64,000 nucleotides of DNA from Bacillota bacterium (GCA_023392535.1 JAEVYY010000031.1:1-64000), one strand, 5' to 3'; shown: positions 23,652 through 33,342, counted from the stretch's first letter. The notes: a model not told the origin generated them from the sequence alone. Program-made: numbers and translations.

Positions 23652-25511
23652 ATGATATTAGAGCAGATAAAAAAAGTGAATGACATAAAAAATATAAAAA
23701 GTAGTCAATATAGTATACTTGCTGAAGAAATAAGAGAATTTTTAATACGTAAAATCAGTGTGACAGGTGGACATCTTGGCTCCAATTTAGGTGCAGTGGA
23801 GTTGACCATGGCATTGCATTTAAGCTTAAATCTTCCAGAAGATAAAATTATCTGGGATGTAGGTCATCAGTCATATACCCACAAACTATTAACTGGACGG
23901 AAAGATGGATTTGAGACACTTCGTAAATTTGGAGGAATGAGCGGTTTTCCAAAAAGAAATGAAAGTGAATGTGATTGCTTTGGGACGGGACATAGTTCCA
24001 CATCAATTTCTGCGGGCCTAGGTTTGGTGAAGGCAAGAGATTTAAGGGGAGAAAAAAATACAATCGTATCAGTGATCGGTGATGGTTCTTTTACAGGGGG
24101 AATGGTTTATGAGGCATTGAATAATGCATCCCGTTTAGAATCAAATTTTATCATTGTACTAAACGATAATAATATGTCAATATCAGAGAATGTAGGAGGG
24201 GTACCCAAATATTTGAACAGTATCCGTACAGCGGATAGCTATCTGGGATTAAAGAAAGGTATTTATGATAAATTAAAATCCTTTCCTAATGGTGATATCG
24301 TGGTAGAGAGTATCCGCCGTGCAAAGGGAAGTGTCAAGCATTTAGTAATACCTGGTATGATGTTTGAAGATATGGGTCTTACTTATCTTGGACCGGTAGA
24401 TGGCCATAATATAAATGATATGATGAAAGTATTAAAAGAAGCAAAGCGCTGCAAAACGTCTGTCATTGTGCATGTCTTAACACACAAAGGGAAAGGATAT
24501 GTACCTGCAGAAAAACATCCTGCAAGATTTCATGGCGCAGAGCCATTCAAAATAGAAACAGGACTGCCAAGTAAACCAAGAACAAAAGCTAATTATACAG
24601 ATATTTTTTCTACTGTTATGACCAAATTAGGGGCAAGAGATGAGAAGGTAGTTGCAATTACTGCCGCCATGCCTGATGGTACTGGACTAAAAAGATTTCA
24701 TAATCTTTATCCGGAACGATTTTTTGATGTTGGAATAGCGGAGGAGCATGCAGTCACTTTTGCCGCTGGTCTTGCAGTAGGCGGACTAAAACCGATCGTT
24801 GCAATATATTCCTCTTTTTTACAGAGGGCTTACGATCAGATCTTGCATGATGTATGTATACAAAATTTACCAGTTGTATTTGCAATTGACAGAGCAGGTC
24901 TGGTTGGTAGTGATGGCGAGACGCATCAAGGTATTTTTGATTTATCTTTTTTATCCTCTATTCCCAATATGCATATTATGGCACCTAAGAATAAATGGGA
25001 GTTATCAGATATGCTAAAATTTGCAGTAGATTTTGGTGCTCCCATTGCGTTGCGTTATCCGAGGGGAGAGGCTTATGATGGTCTGCCTGAGTTTCGTGAA
25101 CCGATAAAACTTGGAGGGTCTGAATGGATTTATGAAGAAGGAGAAATCGCTTTACTAGCAATAGGAAGCATGGTAAAAGTTGCAGTTGAGGTACGAAAAG
25201 CCTTAAAAGAAAGAGGATATCGCTGTAGCTTGGTAAATGCAAGATTCGTGAAACCCATTGATACGGATATGGTAGGAAAAGTTTGTAATACACATGAGCT
25301 TATTGTTACAATGGAAGAGAATGTTGCTAGTGGCGGTTTTGGCGAAAAAGTGCGAGCCAGTATGGCGGAGAAGGATACGCATGCAAATTTAATACAAATC
25401 ACTATCCCGGATGGATACGTAGAGCATGGAAATGTCGAGGCATTAAGACAGGAGCTGTTTATTGACGCAGAAAGTATCATACAAAGAATTTTAACATATT
25501 TTACGAAATAG
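23652..25511 (+). CDS. dxs: 1-deoxy-D-xylulose-5-phosphate synthase
   Basis: DXS condenses pyruvate and glyceraldehyde 3-phosphate, the first step of the MEP isoprenoid route, and also supplies thiamine and pyridoxal precursors. The thiamine diphosphate motif is GDGSFTGGMVYEALNNAS with NDNNMSIS. Other landmarks are WDVGHQSYTHKLLTGR, GLVGSDGETHQGIFDLS and MAPKNKWEL. The 619 residues are normal. GAAGGAG precedes the ATG. It follows ispA and precedes tlyA, matching the conserved xseA-xseB-ispA-dxs-tlyA order. Confidence 0.96.
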   Translation: MILEQIKKVNDIKNIKSSQYSILAEEIREFLIRKISVTGGHLGSNLGAVELTMALHLSLNLPEDKIIWDVGHQSYTHKLLTGRKDGFETLRKFGGMSGFPKRNESECDCFGTGHSSTSISAGLGLVKARDLRGEKNTIVSVIGDGSFTGGMVYEALNNASRLESNFIIVLNDNNMSISENVGGVPKYLNSIRTADSYLGLKKGIYDKLKSFPNGDIVVESIRRAKGSVKHLVIPGMMFEDMGLTYLGPVDGHNINDMMKVLKEAKRCKTSVIVHVLTHKGKGYVPAEKHPARFHGAEPFKIETGLPSKPRTKANYTDIFSTVMTKLGARDEKVVAITAAMPDGTGLKRFHNLYPERFFDVGIAEEHAVTFAAGLAVGGLKPIVAIYSSFLQRAYDQILHDVCIQNLPVVFAIDRAGLVGSDGETHQGIFDLSFLSSIPNMHIMAPKNKWELSDMLKFAVDFGAPIALRYPRGEAYDGLPEFREPIKLGGSEWIYEEGEIALLAIGSMVKVAVEVRKALKERGYRCSLVNARFVKPIDTDMVGKVCNTHELIVTMEENVASGGFGEKVRASMAEKDTHANLIQITIPDGYVEHGNVEALRQELFIDAESIIQRILTYFTK

Positions 25512-25548
25512 GAGTAGCTAAGCTACCAATTGATATAGGAGTTATTTC

Positions 25549-26427
25549 ATGAAGGAACGTTTAGATGTACTGCTGGTAAATAAAGGGTTGGCAGAGTCAA
25601 GAGAAAAAGCAAAAGCAGTTATCATGGCAGGAGATGTATTTGTAAACGGACAAAGAGAGGATAAAGCGGGAACTTCTTTTGACGAGACGAAGATTACCTC
25701 CATAGAAGTACGGGGAAATACACTAAAATATGTGAGCCGTGGAGGTTTAAAACTAGAAAAGGCAATTGCAGAATTTGAACTTAATCTGCAGGACAAGGTT
25801 TGCATGGACATAGGATCTTCTACGGGTGGATTTACGGACTGTATGTTACAGAATGGTGCAAAGAAAGTATTTTCCGTGGATGTTGGACATGGGCAACTTG
25901 CATGGAAGCTTCGTAACGATCCGAGAGTTGTTTGTATGGAAAAGACAAATTTTCGTTATATCGTAAAGAGTGATATGGAAGAGGAGCTTGATTTTGCATC
26001 TGTGGATGTTTCTTTTATTTCCTTAACGAAGATATTAGAACCAGCGGTAAATCTTTTAAAAGATCGAGGACAAATGGTATGTTTGATAAAGCCTCAATTT
26101 GAAGCTGGAAGAGAAAAAGTAGGAAAAAAAGGTGTCGTTAGAGAAGCTAACGTGCATAAAGAAGTGATACAAAAAGTATTAAATTTTGCAGATTCAATAG
26201 GTTTCGATATATTAAGACTTGATTTCTCACCGATTAAGGGACCAGAAGGAAATATAGAATATCTAGCATATATTGAAAAAAATCAAAAGAAAATAGATGG
26301 GTTAGAGCAGTTGAAACAAAATCATAGTACGGATTGTACAAGATATCAATTGGAAAACATATCAGAAAATGAAAATGTTATGTTTATCATAGAAAACACA
26401 GTAAAGATGGCGCATCAGAACTTATAA
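25549..26427 (+). CDS. tlyA: TlyA-family rRNA 2'-O-methyltransferase
   Basis: The protein has an N-terminal S4 RNA-binding domain (about 1-62, RLDVLLVNKGLAESREKAKAVIMAG) and an FtsJ-like Rossmann methyltransferase domain (about 63-245) with DIGSSTGGFTDCMLQNGAK as the SAM site, FASVDVSFISL and KPQFEAGREKVGKKGVV. TlyA proteins methylate 16S and 23S rRNA, which affects capreomycin sensitivity in mycobacteria. The old hemolysin label is doubtful. The tail beyond residue 250 is extra and not conserved in my recollection. AGGAGTTATTTC precedes the ATG. Confidence 0.92.
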   Translation: MKERLDVLLVNKGLAESREKAKAVIMAGDVFVNGQREDKAGTSFDETKITSIEVRGNTLKYVSRGGLKLEKAIAEFELNLQDKVCMDIGSSTGGFTDCMLQNGAKKVFSVDVGHGQLAWKLRNDPRVVCMEKTNFRYIVKSDMEEELDFASVDVSFISLTKILEPAVNLLKDRGQMVCLIKPQFEAGREKVGKKGVVREANVHKEVIQKVLNFADSIGFDILRLDFSPIKGPEGNIEYLAYIEKNQKKIDGLEQLKQNHSTDCTRYQLENISENENVMFIIENTVKMAHQNL

Positions 26428-26461
26428 GCAGGAACGCGGGATTCTGGAAAATGGGGGATTT

Positions 26462-27319
26462 ATGAGAAGTTTTTTTATCATAACCAATAAGCAGAAGGAT
26501 AAAGATCTACAGGTAACGCATGATATTGAATTATATTTGGATCAGCATAACGGTATCTATAAGACACAGATCACAAATGATTGTGGTGGTGGAGATTCCT
26601 ATACGAATGTGGATGATATTCCTGCTGATACAGAGTGCATCCTGGTATTAGGCGGAGATGGTACACTATTGCGGGCAGCGAATGATACTTTGGAAAGAAA
26701 CATTCCTTTGATTGGGGTGAATCTTGGCAGGCTTGGATATTTGGCAGAAGTGGAACAGAGCAATATTGAGGGTGCATTAGAGGCTATCCTTGCAGATGAA
26801 TATGAGATTGCCAACAGGATGATGTTGGATGGTTCTATTATAAGAGAAGGAAAACAAATTGAAAAGTTTCAGGCTCTCAATGATATTATTATATCAAGGT
26901 TTGGTTCACTTAGTATTCTTAACTTTAATATTTACGTAAATGACTTGTTTTTGAAGGCTTATCATGCAGATGGTATTATTATAGCAACACCTACTGGCTC
27001 TACCGGGTATAATATGTCGGCGGGTGGTCCAATTGTAGAGCCAAAGGCTAAGCTGATGCTATTAACGCCGATTTGCCCCCACACATTTAATACAAGAAGT
27101 ATTATTCTTGCACCGGAAGATATCATTACCGTTGAGATAGCTCTGGGGAGGGAAGGAATGAACCAAGATATTGAAGTCAGTTTTGACGGTAGCCATAAAG
27201 TAAAATTAATGACTGGTGACAGAATACAAATTACACAAGCAAGTAAAAAAACAAAGATCTTGAAACTAAACAAAGTGAGCTTCTTAGAAGTATTACACAA
27301 AAAAATGAGTGAATCCTGA
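26462..27319 (+). CDS. nadK: NAD kinase
   Basis: NadK phosphorylates NAD to NADP. The ATP-binding GGDGT motif (LVLGGDGTLLRAANDT, about residue 65) and the NE/D-type second motif region (ALNDIIISR) with TPTGSTGYNMSAGGPIV are clear. The 285 residues are normal. It lies between tlyA and argR, as in many Clostridia (yqxC-nadK-ahrC-recN), and only two bases separate its stop from argR. Confidence 0.95.
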   Translation: MRSFFIITNKQKDKDLQVTHDIELYLDQHNGIYKTQITNDCGGGDSYTNVDDIPADTECILVLGGDGTLLRAANDTLERNIPLIGVNLGRLGYLAEVEQSNIEGALEAILADEYEIANRMMLDGSIIREGKQIEKFQALNDIIISRFGSLSILNFNIYVNDLFLKAYHADGIIIATPTGSTGYNMSAGGPIVEPKAKLMLLTPICPHTFNTRSIILAPEDIITVEIALGREGMNQDIEVSFDGSHKVKLMTGDRIQITQASKKTKILKLNKVSFLEVLHKKMSES

Positions 27320-27321
27320 TT

Positions 27322-27768
27322 ATGAAACAAAAAAGACAAAATAAAATAATTGAATTAATTGAACACTATGAGATTGACACGCAAGAAGAATTGACCAATC
27401 GTTTGAAATCCGCAGGGTTTAGTGTGACACAGGCAACGGTATCCAGAGATATCAGAGAATTGAAATTATCAAAGGTCCCATCAGGAAAAGGAAAACAAAT
27501 ATATGTGGTAATGAAGTCAGACGATTCTCATATGAATGAAAAATATGTTCGTGTACTGCAGGACGGGCTGATTTCTATGGATATGGCACAAAATATACTG
27601 GTGATAAAAACGGTGTCAGGTATGGCAATGGCGGTTGCAGCGGCATTGGATGCAATGAATTTTCCCGAGATTGTAGGTTGCATTGCAGGTGACGATACCA
27701 TAATGGCGGCGGTCAGAAGCGTAGAAGATACGGTTATTGTGATTGAAAAGATTCAAATACTATTATAA
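27322..27768 (+). CDS. argR: Arginine repressor
   Basis: ArgR (AhrC) is the hexameric arginine-responsive regulator of arginine synthesis and breakdown. The N-terminal winged helix (about 1-70) shows KQKRQNKIIELIEHYEIDTQEEL and TQATVSRDIRELKLSKVP. The C-terminal domain (about 80-148) carries the arginine-binding segment VAAALDAMNFPEIVGCIAGDDTIM. The length of 148 is typical. It is two bases after nadK and 59 before recN, its standard place in Firmicutes. Confidence 0.95.
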   Translation: MKQKRQNKIIELIEHYEIDTQEELTNRLKSAGFSVTQATVSRDIRELKLSKVPSGKGKQIYVVMKSDDSHMNEKYVRVLQDGLISMDMAQNILVIKTVSGMAMAVAAALDAMNFPEIVGCIAGDDTIMAAVRSVEDTVIVIEKIQILL

Positions 27769-27827
27769 GAATTCCTAAAACAACATATGTGACAAAGTGT
27801 CTGGAGAGATACATAAGGAGTAAAAAT

Positions 27828-29522
27828 ATGTTAGTGAGTTTACATGTTAAGAATCTGGCATTGATCGATGAGACAGAAGTTTATTTTGGAAATGGATTAA
27901 ATATTTTAACAGGTGAAACAGGAGCTGGAAAATCAATCATTATCGGTTCTGTCAACCTTGCTCTTGGAGCAAGGGCAGATAAGGATATGATTAGGACTGG
28001 CGCCGAGTATGCGTTGGTAGAATTGGTTTTTCAAGTACAAAGGGAAGATCAGTTACTGGCAATCCAGTCAATGGATATACCGATTGAAGAAGATGGTACC
28101 CTTCTAATTCAGAGGAAAATCATGTCAAATCGGAATATGATTAAGATTTGTGGTGAAAATGGGACTACAAAAATGTTAAAGGACTTGGCAGGCATACTGA
28201 TTGATATTCATGGACAACATGAGCATCAATCTCTTTTTCACATAAAAAAACACATGGAGCTGTTGGATGAATTTGCGAAAGAGGAATTATGGCCAATTAA
28301 GAATGAAATTGCGCTTACCTATAAGGAATATCTAAATTGCAAACAGGATCTGGAAAAAGTATTCGATCAAACAGAAAAAAAGAAGGAGATTTCCTTAGCT
28401 GAATTTGAGATTGAAGAAATTGAACGTGCCAATATTCAAATTGGGGAAGATGATAGATTAGAAGCTGATTTTTCAAAAATGGTCAATCGCCGTAAGATAA
28501 TGGAATCGATTGGAATGATATATAGTTTGACAGGTTATGATAATAAAGGCGCTGGAGAACTGGTCGGTAGAGCAGTAAGAGAAATGAAAGGTGTTTTAAA
28601 TTATGATAATGCATTAGAACCTGTGGAAGAAGTATTAAGTACCATTGATGAACTCATGAATGATTTTAACAGAAATTTAGCAGACTATATAGCAGATATG
28701 AAATTTGACGAACAGGATTTTCGTGAAGTAGAAGAGCGGCTGAATACCTTGAATCATTTAAAATCTAAGTATGGTCTTACTTTGGAGTCTATCATTTCTT
28801 ATCAGAATGACCAAATGCAAAAGCTTGAACAATTGCAAAATTATGAGAGCTATAAAGAAAGTTTGCTTGAAAAATTTCAAAAGATTAAAGGTGACTTAGA
28901 TATTTTATGTGATGAGGCATCTGTGATACGTCATAAGTACGCTGCACAATTGTCTGTAAAAATGACAAATGCATTACTTGATTTGAATTTTATGGATGTA
29001 AATTTTAAAATTCAAGTGCGTAAAAATTTGGGACAGTATCATATGTCTGGATTTGATGAAGTTGAATTTTTAATAGCAACAAACCCGGGAGAGCCATTGA
29101 AATCACTCTGTAATGTGGCGAGCGGTGGGGAATTATCTCGTATTATGCTTGCACTTAAAACAGTGATCGCTGAGAAAGATGCCATAGAAACTTTGATATT
29201 TGATGAGATTGATGCGGGTATCAGTGGCAAGACCGCATGGAAGGTTTCAGAAAAACTTGCATTATTAGGAAAAAATCATCAAATTATATGTATTACGCAT
29301 TTACCACAAATTGCTGCTATGGCAGACACGCATTTTGTGATTGCAAAAAAGACAGTTGATGGAACAGCTAAGACTTCTATTAAAGAAATCAAAGAAAATG
29401 AAGAAATTGAAGAGCTTGCCAGACTTCTTGGCGGAGATGTGATAACAGAAGCGGTTATCAATAATGCAAAGGAAATGAAAGATTTGGCAGTTAATTCAAA
29501 ACAATTTGAAAGTAAAATTTAA
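27828..29522 (+). CDS. recN: DNA repair protein RecN
   Basis: RecN is an SMC-like ATPase recruited to double-strand breaks. Walker A is GETGAGKSIII (near residue 30). The middle is coiled coil. The C-terminal half carries the signature NVASGGELSRIMLALK and Walker B TLIFDEIDAGISG, followed by ICITHLPQIAAMAD. I chose ATG 27828 (MLVSLHVKNLALIDE), after AAGGAGTAAAAAT, giving 564 residues. The 13 codons before it are not family-like. A terminator follows before spoIVB. Confidence 0.95.
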   Translation: MLVSLHVKNLALIDETEVYFGNGLNILTGETGAGKSIIIGSVNLALGARADKDMIRTGAEYALVELVFQVQREDQLLAIQSMDIPIEEDGTLLIQRKIMSNRNMIKICGENGTTKMLKDLAGILIDIHGQHEHQSLFHIKKHMELLDEFAKEELWPIKNEIALTYKEYLNCKQDLEKVFDQTEKKKEISLAEFEIEEIERANIQIGEDDRLEADFSKMVNRRKIMESIGMIYSLTGYDNKGAGELVGRAVREMKGVLNYDNALEPVEEVLSTIDELMNDFNRNLADYIADMKFDEQDFREVEERLNTLNHLKSKYGLTLESIISYQNDQMQKLEQLQNYESYKESLLEKFQKIKGDLDILCDEASVIRHKYAAQLSVKMTNALLDLNFMDVNFKIQVRKNLGQYHMSGFDEVEFLIATNPGEPLKSLCNVASGGELSRIMLALKTVIAEKDAIETLIFDEIDAGISGKTAWKVSEKLALLGKNHQIICITHLPQIAAMADTHFVIAKKTVDGTAKTSIKEIKENEEIEELARLLGGDVITEAVINNAKEMKDLAVNSKQFESKI

Positions 29523-29537
29523 GAAACTTCATATACT

Positions 29538-29572
29538 AAGAGGGACATCTTTGCATGTCCTTCTTTTTTTTC
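29538..29572 (+). terminator. Terminator after recN
   Basis: AAGAGGGACAT (29538-29548) pairs with ATGTCCTTCTT (29555-29565) around CTTTGC, and is followed by a run of T. Confidence 0.85.
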
Positions 29573-29629
29573 TTAAAAGGAATCTATCTCAGGCAAAAGT
29601 GTAAATTAATTAGCAGATAGGAGATAAAT

Positions 29630-30931
29630 ATGGCAAATGGCAAATGCTTAATGATATATAGAAAATTTTTAATGATACTATTAATACTGGGAATTATAGC
29701 GATTCCTTCTTATTGGTATTATGATATTTATACAAGAATCCCTGCCGTTATAAGGATACATGCAGGGCAGGAACAAAATATTAATCTGCAAGTTCCGGTA
29801 AGCGGAGAATTGTATCAAAAAAAAGAAGATACTAAGATTATCCAAACGACTGCCGTCCCCGCTGAAAGTATTCATGTAGAACTAAATAGAGAGGTTACTT
29901 TTGCGCCCAAATATGCCAATCAGTATCAGATGAATTTAAAATTATTTGGTATGATACCGTTTAAAAATGTGGATTTACAGGTGATTCAAAATGTTTCACT
30001 TATACCAGCTGGAATTCCAATTGGAATTTATGTTAAGACGGATGGAGTGCTGGTCATTGATACAGGAAGATTTAAGGATCAAAATGGTGATTGGCAGCAA
30101 CCCGCAGAGCATATTTTGAAAGCAGGGGATTATATAGAAAAAGTGGATGGAATTCCGATAGGTAGTAAAAAGGAATTTATTAATTGTATTGCTTCGTGTG
30201 AGGCCAAAGAAATGATTTTTACAATATTGCGCGGAGAAGAGACGATTGATGTGAAGATCAGACCGATACAAAATGAAATTGGAGAATATAAAGTAGGACT
30301 TTGGATTCGAGATAGTGCACAGGGAATTGGTACCCTTACTTATGTGGATAGTCAGAACCAATTTGGTGCATTAGGACATGGCATTAATGATATTGATACC
30401 TCGGAATTAATGGATTTAAATTACGGAACACTTTACACCACTAAGATATTATCGGTAACACCAGGGAAAAGCGGTGTTCCTGGAGAAATAACAGGTGTCA
30501 TACAATATGCAGACGAAAATATATTGGGAGAAATTAACGCAAACACAATAGATGGTATCTTCGGAAGCGGTAATGATCAATTGATTGATCAGATAAAATC
30601 ATCTGCATTACCAATTGGGTTGAAGCAAGAAATCCAGGATGGTCCTGCTGAAATTATATGCACAATTGAGGATATTACAAAATCTTACAAGGTATCTATA
30701 ACAAAAGTAGATTATTCGGCAAAAAATAGTAATCGAGGTATTCTTTTGGAAGTCACAGATCCAGAGCTCTTAGCAAAGACAGGAGGGATAGTTCAAGGGA
30801 TGTCAGGTGCTCCTATTATCCAAAACGGTAAGATCATTGGAGCGGTTACACATGTTTTGGTACAGGATGCTAAGAAAGGTTATGGTGTATTTATAGAAAA
30901 TATGCTGGATAGCCAGGTGATTGGAAAATAA
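29630..30931 (+). CDS. spoIVB: SpoIVB serine peptidase
   Basis: SpoIVB is made in the forespore and secreted into the intermembrane space, where it cleaves SpoIVFA to trigger sigma-K processing. It has an N-terminal membrane anchor (about 15-30), a PDZ domain (about 125-205, VLVIDTGRF to GEETIDVKIR) and an S55 peptidase domain. The likely triad is His250 (ALGHGIND), Asp377 (EVTDPELL) and Ser392 (GMSGAPII), with the same His-Ser and Asp-Ser spacing as in B. subtilis. GATAGGAGATAAAT precedes the ATG. The recN-spoIVB-spo0A order is conserved in endospore formers. Confidence 0.95.
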   Translation: MANGKCLMIYRKFLMILLILGIIAIPSYWYYDIYTRIPAVIRIHAGQEQNINLQVPVSGELYQKKEDTKIIQTTAVPAESIHVELNREVTFAPKYANQYQMNLKLFGMIPFKNVDLQVIQNVSLIPAGIPIGIYVKTDGVLVIDTGRFKDQNGDWQQPAEHILKAGDYIEKVDGIPIGSKKEFINCIASCEAKEMIFTILRGEETIDVKIRPIQNEIGEYKVGLWIRDSAQGIGTLTYVDSQNQFGALGHGINDIDTSELMDLNYGTLYTTKILSVTPGKSGVPGEITGVIQYADENILGEINANTIDGIFGSGNDQLIDQIKSSALPIGLKQEIQDGPAEIICTIEDITKSYKVSITKVDYSAKNSNRGILLEVTDPELLAKTGGIVQGMSGAPIIQNGKIIGAVTHVLVQDAKKGYGVFIENMLDSQVIGK

Positions 30932-31032
30932 GATAAGAGGTTAATTGTGTCATAATGAGGAAGATCGTTTGTCATTTGTTGCTTTTGGAGAGTATGCTGG
31001 CGAAAGTGTAAGTTTATCGCGATGCATAAGAG

Positions 31033-31062
31033 TTGAAACATAAATTGACAATCCTTTATAAT
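31033..31062 (+). promoter_or_regulatory. Sigma-A-type promoter of the spo0A-like gene
   Basis: TTGAAA (31033-31038), 18 bases and TATAAT (31057-31062). A second TTGACA at 31045 is too close to this -10 to pair with it. The leader would be about 80 bases. I saw no convincing sigma-H promoter or 0A box in 30932-31147. Confidence 0.55.
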
Positions 31063-31147
31063 GAATAGGAACGATAATTGGAATTTTATGGATAGTAAGA
31101 CGATAAAATTTCGAGGAATGCGTTAAATTCATGAATGGAGGATTATT

Positions 31148-31681
31148 ATGGAACAACTTGATGTAGTGACCACTAAAGATAATGAGCAGATGTTCAAAAT
31201 ACTCACTGATCTCATCAGTAAAGATAAAGAATTTCAAATCATGATTACCGTTCCGGCATCAGATAAACAGCCTGGAACTCATATTGATCATATGATACAA
31301 CCGAAACAAGCAGAAGTACATGATTTGGAAAAAGATGTTACTGATATGATACATGAGATTGGGGTACCGGCACATATCAAGGGATATCAGTATCTACGTG
31401 AGGCAATCATGATGTCGGTAGAAGATATTGATACACTGAATTCTATAACAAAAATACTATATCCAATGATCGCAAAGAGGTTTCAAACAACACCAAGCCG
31501 CGTAGAAAGAGCAATCAGGCATGCAATTGAAGTAGCATGGAGCAGAGGAAGGATGGAAACATTAGATGCTCTATTTGGCTATACGATTAATACTGGGAAA
31601 GGAAAGCCTACTAATTCTGAATTTATTGCATTAATTGCAGATAAGATTCGTCTACAATATAGAAATGGATTCGGTAATTAA
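31148..31681 (+). CDS. spo0A: Spo0A-type sporulation regulator lacking most of the receiver domain
   Basis: Residues 60-177 are a clear Spo0A effector domain: DMIHEIGVPAHIKGYQYLREA, the recognition helix region TPSRVERAIRHAIEVAW (about 115-131), and KGKPTNSEFIALIADKIRLQ. Full-length Spo0A has about 260-270 residues with a receiver of about 125 in front. Here only 59 residues precede the effector domain. The first 35-40 (EQLDVVTTKDNEQMFKILTD) align by eye with strand 1, helix 1 and strand 2 of a receiver, one of the two acidic-pocket Asp is Lys10, and the phospho-acceptor Asp, Thr and Lys are gone. The frame is intact, with TGGAGGATTATT before the ATG. No receiver is encoded upstream. The spoIVB neighbour identifies it as the spo0A locus. 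Confidence 0.9.
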   Translation: MEQLDVVTTKDNEQMFKILTDLISKDKEFQIMITVPASDKQPGTHIDHMIQPKQAEVHDLEKDVTDMIHEIGVPAHIKGYQYLREAIMMSVEDIDTLNSITKILYPMIAKRFQTTPSRVERAIRHAIEVAWSRGRMETLDALFGYTINTGKGKPTNSEFIALIADKIRLQYRNGFGN

Positions 31682-31753
31682 TCTTTTATTGAAGTGATAA
31701 ATGATGTATAATATTTTCTATATTGTTAGAGAATGCGATTTGGAGGATATTCA

Positions 31754-33214
31754 ATGAAAAATATATTATTTGTTGCTTCAGAAGGTGTTCCATTTATTAA
31801 AACAGGAGGACTGGCAGATGTGGTAGGGTCCTTGCCCAAAAGTATTGATAACAAATATTTTGATGTGCGTGTTGTCTTACCAAGATATGGGTGCATGAAA
31901 CAACAATGGAAGGAGATCTTGCAATACAAAGCGCATTTTTTCATGGATTTTCATTGGGAAAATGTCTATGTTGGAATTATGGAGGCCACGGTAGATCATA
32001 TAACGTATTATTTCATTGATAATGAATCTATGTTTGGTGGAGTATCGCCTTATAGCGATGATGTCTATGAAGATATTGTTAAATTTTCTTTTTTTTCAAA
32101 AGCGGTATTATCGATTCTACCAGTTATCGAGTTCAGACCTGATGTGATACATTGTCATGATTGGCAGACCGGATTGATTCCAGTATACTTAAAAGAAAGA
32201 TTTTATGAGAGCGATTTTTATCGAACGATGAAGACCGTTATGACCATTCATAATTTAAAGTTTCAGGGGAAATGGGATGTAAAAACAGTAATGGATATTA
32301 CTGGGCTGCCAGCTTATTATTTTACTCCGGATAAGCTCGAAGCGTATAAAAATGCTAACTTATTAAAAGGAGGACTTGTATATTCGGATGCGATAACAAC
32401 TGTCAGTGATACATATGCCGAAGAGATAAAAACAGAATTCTATGGTGAGGGAATGCAAGGTTTGCTTTTGGCAAGAAGCAAGGATTTAAGAGGAATTTTG
32501 AATGGGATTGATTATGAAGAATATAATCCAGAGACGGACCATTTTCTAGCCCATAATTATAATTCTATTAATTTCAGAAAAGAGAAGCTTAAAAATAAAA
32601 GAGCCTTACAGAAAGAACTGGGCCTGGAACAAGATGATAAGAAGTTCATGGTCGGATTGATATCCAGACTGACGGATCAGAAGGGGATCGATTTGGTTGC
32701 ATATGTTATGGATGAGCTATGCCAGGATGATTTGCAGTTTGTTGTATTGGGAACGGGGGAAGAACAGTACGAGAATATGTTCCGTCATTATGATTGGAAA
32801 TATAATAATAAAGTATCTGCGAACATCTATTATTCAGAGGAAGTATCACATAAAATATATGCTGCCTGCGATGCGTTTTTGATGCCGTCTTTATTTGAAC
32901 CATGCGGTCTTAGTCAGTTGATGGCGCTTCGTTATGGAACCGTACCAATTGTGAGGGAAACAGGTGGATTAAAGGATACAGTGAATCCGTATAATGAATT
33001 TGAAAATACTGGAACCGGATTCAGTTTTAGAAACTACAATGCGCATGAGATGCTGGGAACGATTCGTTATGCAGAAAAAATATTTTATTCTAAGAAGCGT
33101 GAATGGAATAAAATCGTAGACAGAGCGATGGTGTCTGACTTCTCGTGGACAGTATCTGCAACAAAGTATCAGGAGATGTACGACTGGTTAATTAGTTGCA
33201 AGGAAAATAATTAA
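31754..33214 (+). CDS. glgA: Glycogen synthase (ADP-glucose type)
   Basis: GlgA is a GT5 glucosyltransferase that extends alpha-1,4-glucan from ADP-glucose. The KTGGLADVVGSLPKS loop at the N-terminus, HCHDWQTGLIPVYL, NGIDYEEYNPETD, GLISRLTDQKGIDL and SLFEPCGLSQLMALRYG are all family motifs. I chose ATG 31754 (486 residues), which follows TTTGGAGGATATTCA. The seven codons before it precede that site. No other glg gene is adjacent. Carbon storage before sporulation is a plausible role but only an inference from the neighbourhood. Confidence 0.95.
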   Translation: MKNILFVASEGVPFIKTGGLADVVGSLPKSIDNKYFDVRVVLPRYGCMKQQWKEILQYKAHFFMDFHWENVYVGIMEATVDHITYYFIDNESMFGGVSPYSDDVYEDIVKFSFFSKAVLSILPVIEFRPDVIHCHDWQTGLIPVYLKERFYESDFYRTMKTVMTIHNLKFQGKWDVKTVMDITGLPAYYFTPDKLEAYKNANLLKGGLVYSDAITTVSDTYAEEIKTEFYGEGMQGLLLARSKDLRGILNGIDYEEYNPETDHFLAHNYNSINFRKEKLKNKRALQKELGLEQDDKKFMVGLISRLTDQKGIDLVAYVMDELCQDDLQFVVLGTGEEQYENMFRHYDWKYNNKVSANIYYSEEVSHKIYAACDAFLMPSLFEPCGLSQLMALRYGTVPIVRETGGLKDTVNPYNEFENTGTGFSFRNYNAHEMLGTIRYAEKIFYSKKREWNKIVDRAMVSDFSWTVSATKYQEMYDWLISCKENN

Positions 33215-33228
33215 ATTTAAAGCGTTAT

Positions 33229-33270
33229 GATAACCAGCATTCGTATGCATATGAATGCTGGTTATCTTTT
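33229..33270 (+). terminator. Terminator after glgA
   Basis: GATAACCAGCATTC (33229-33242) pairs with GAATGCTGGTTATC (33253-33266) around a ten-base loop, then TTTT. Confidence 0.88.
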
Positions 33271-33342
33271 CATTGCTTGCGGAAGCGCTTATTGTTTCTT
33301 TTATCTTCTGAAATAGTGAAATACCGACACTTAACTTTTTTA

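Noticed and set aside
31045..31062. TTGACA followed by TATAAT before the spo0A-like gene
   Set aside because: The spacing is only six bases, so these cannot be a promoter pair. TTGAAA at 31033 is the better -35.
31066..31084. AGGA followed by GAAT as a sigma-H promoter of the spo0A-like gene
   Set aside because: The distance between the elements is much too short for sigma-H.
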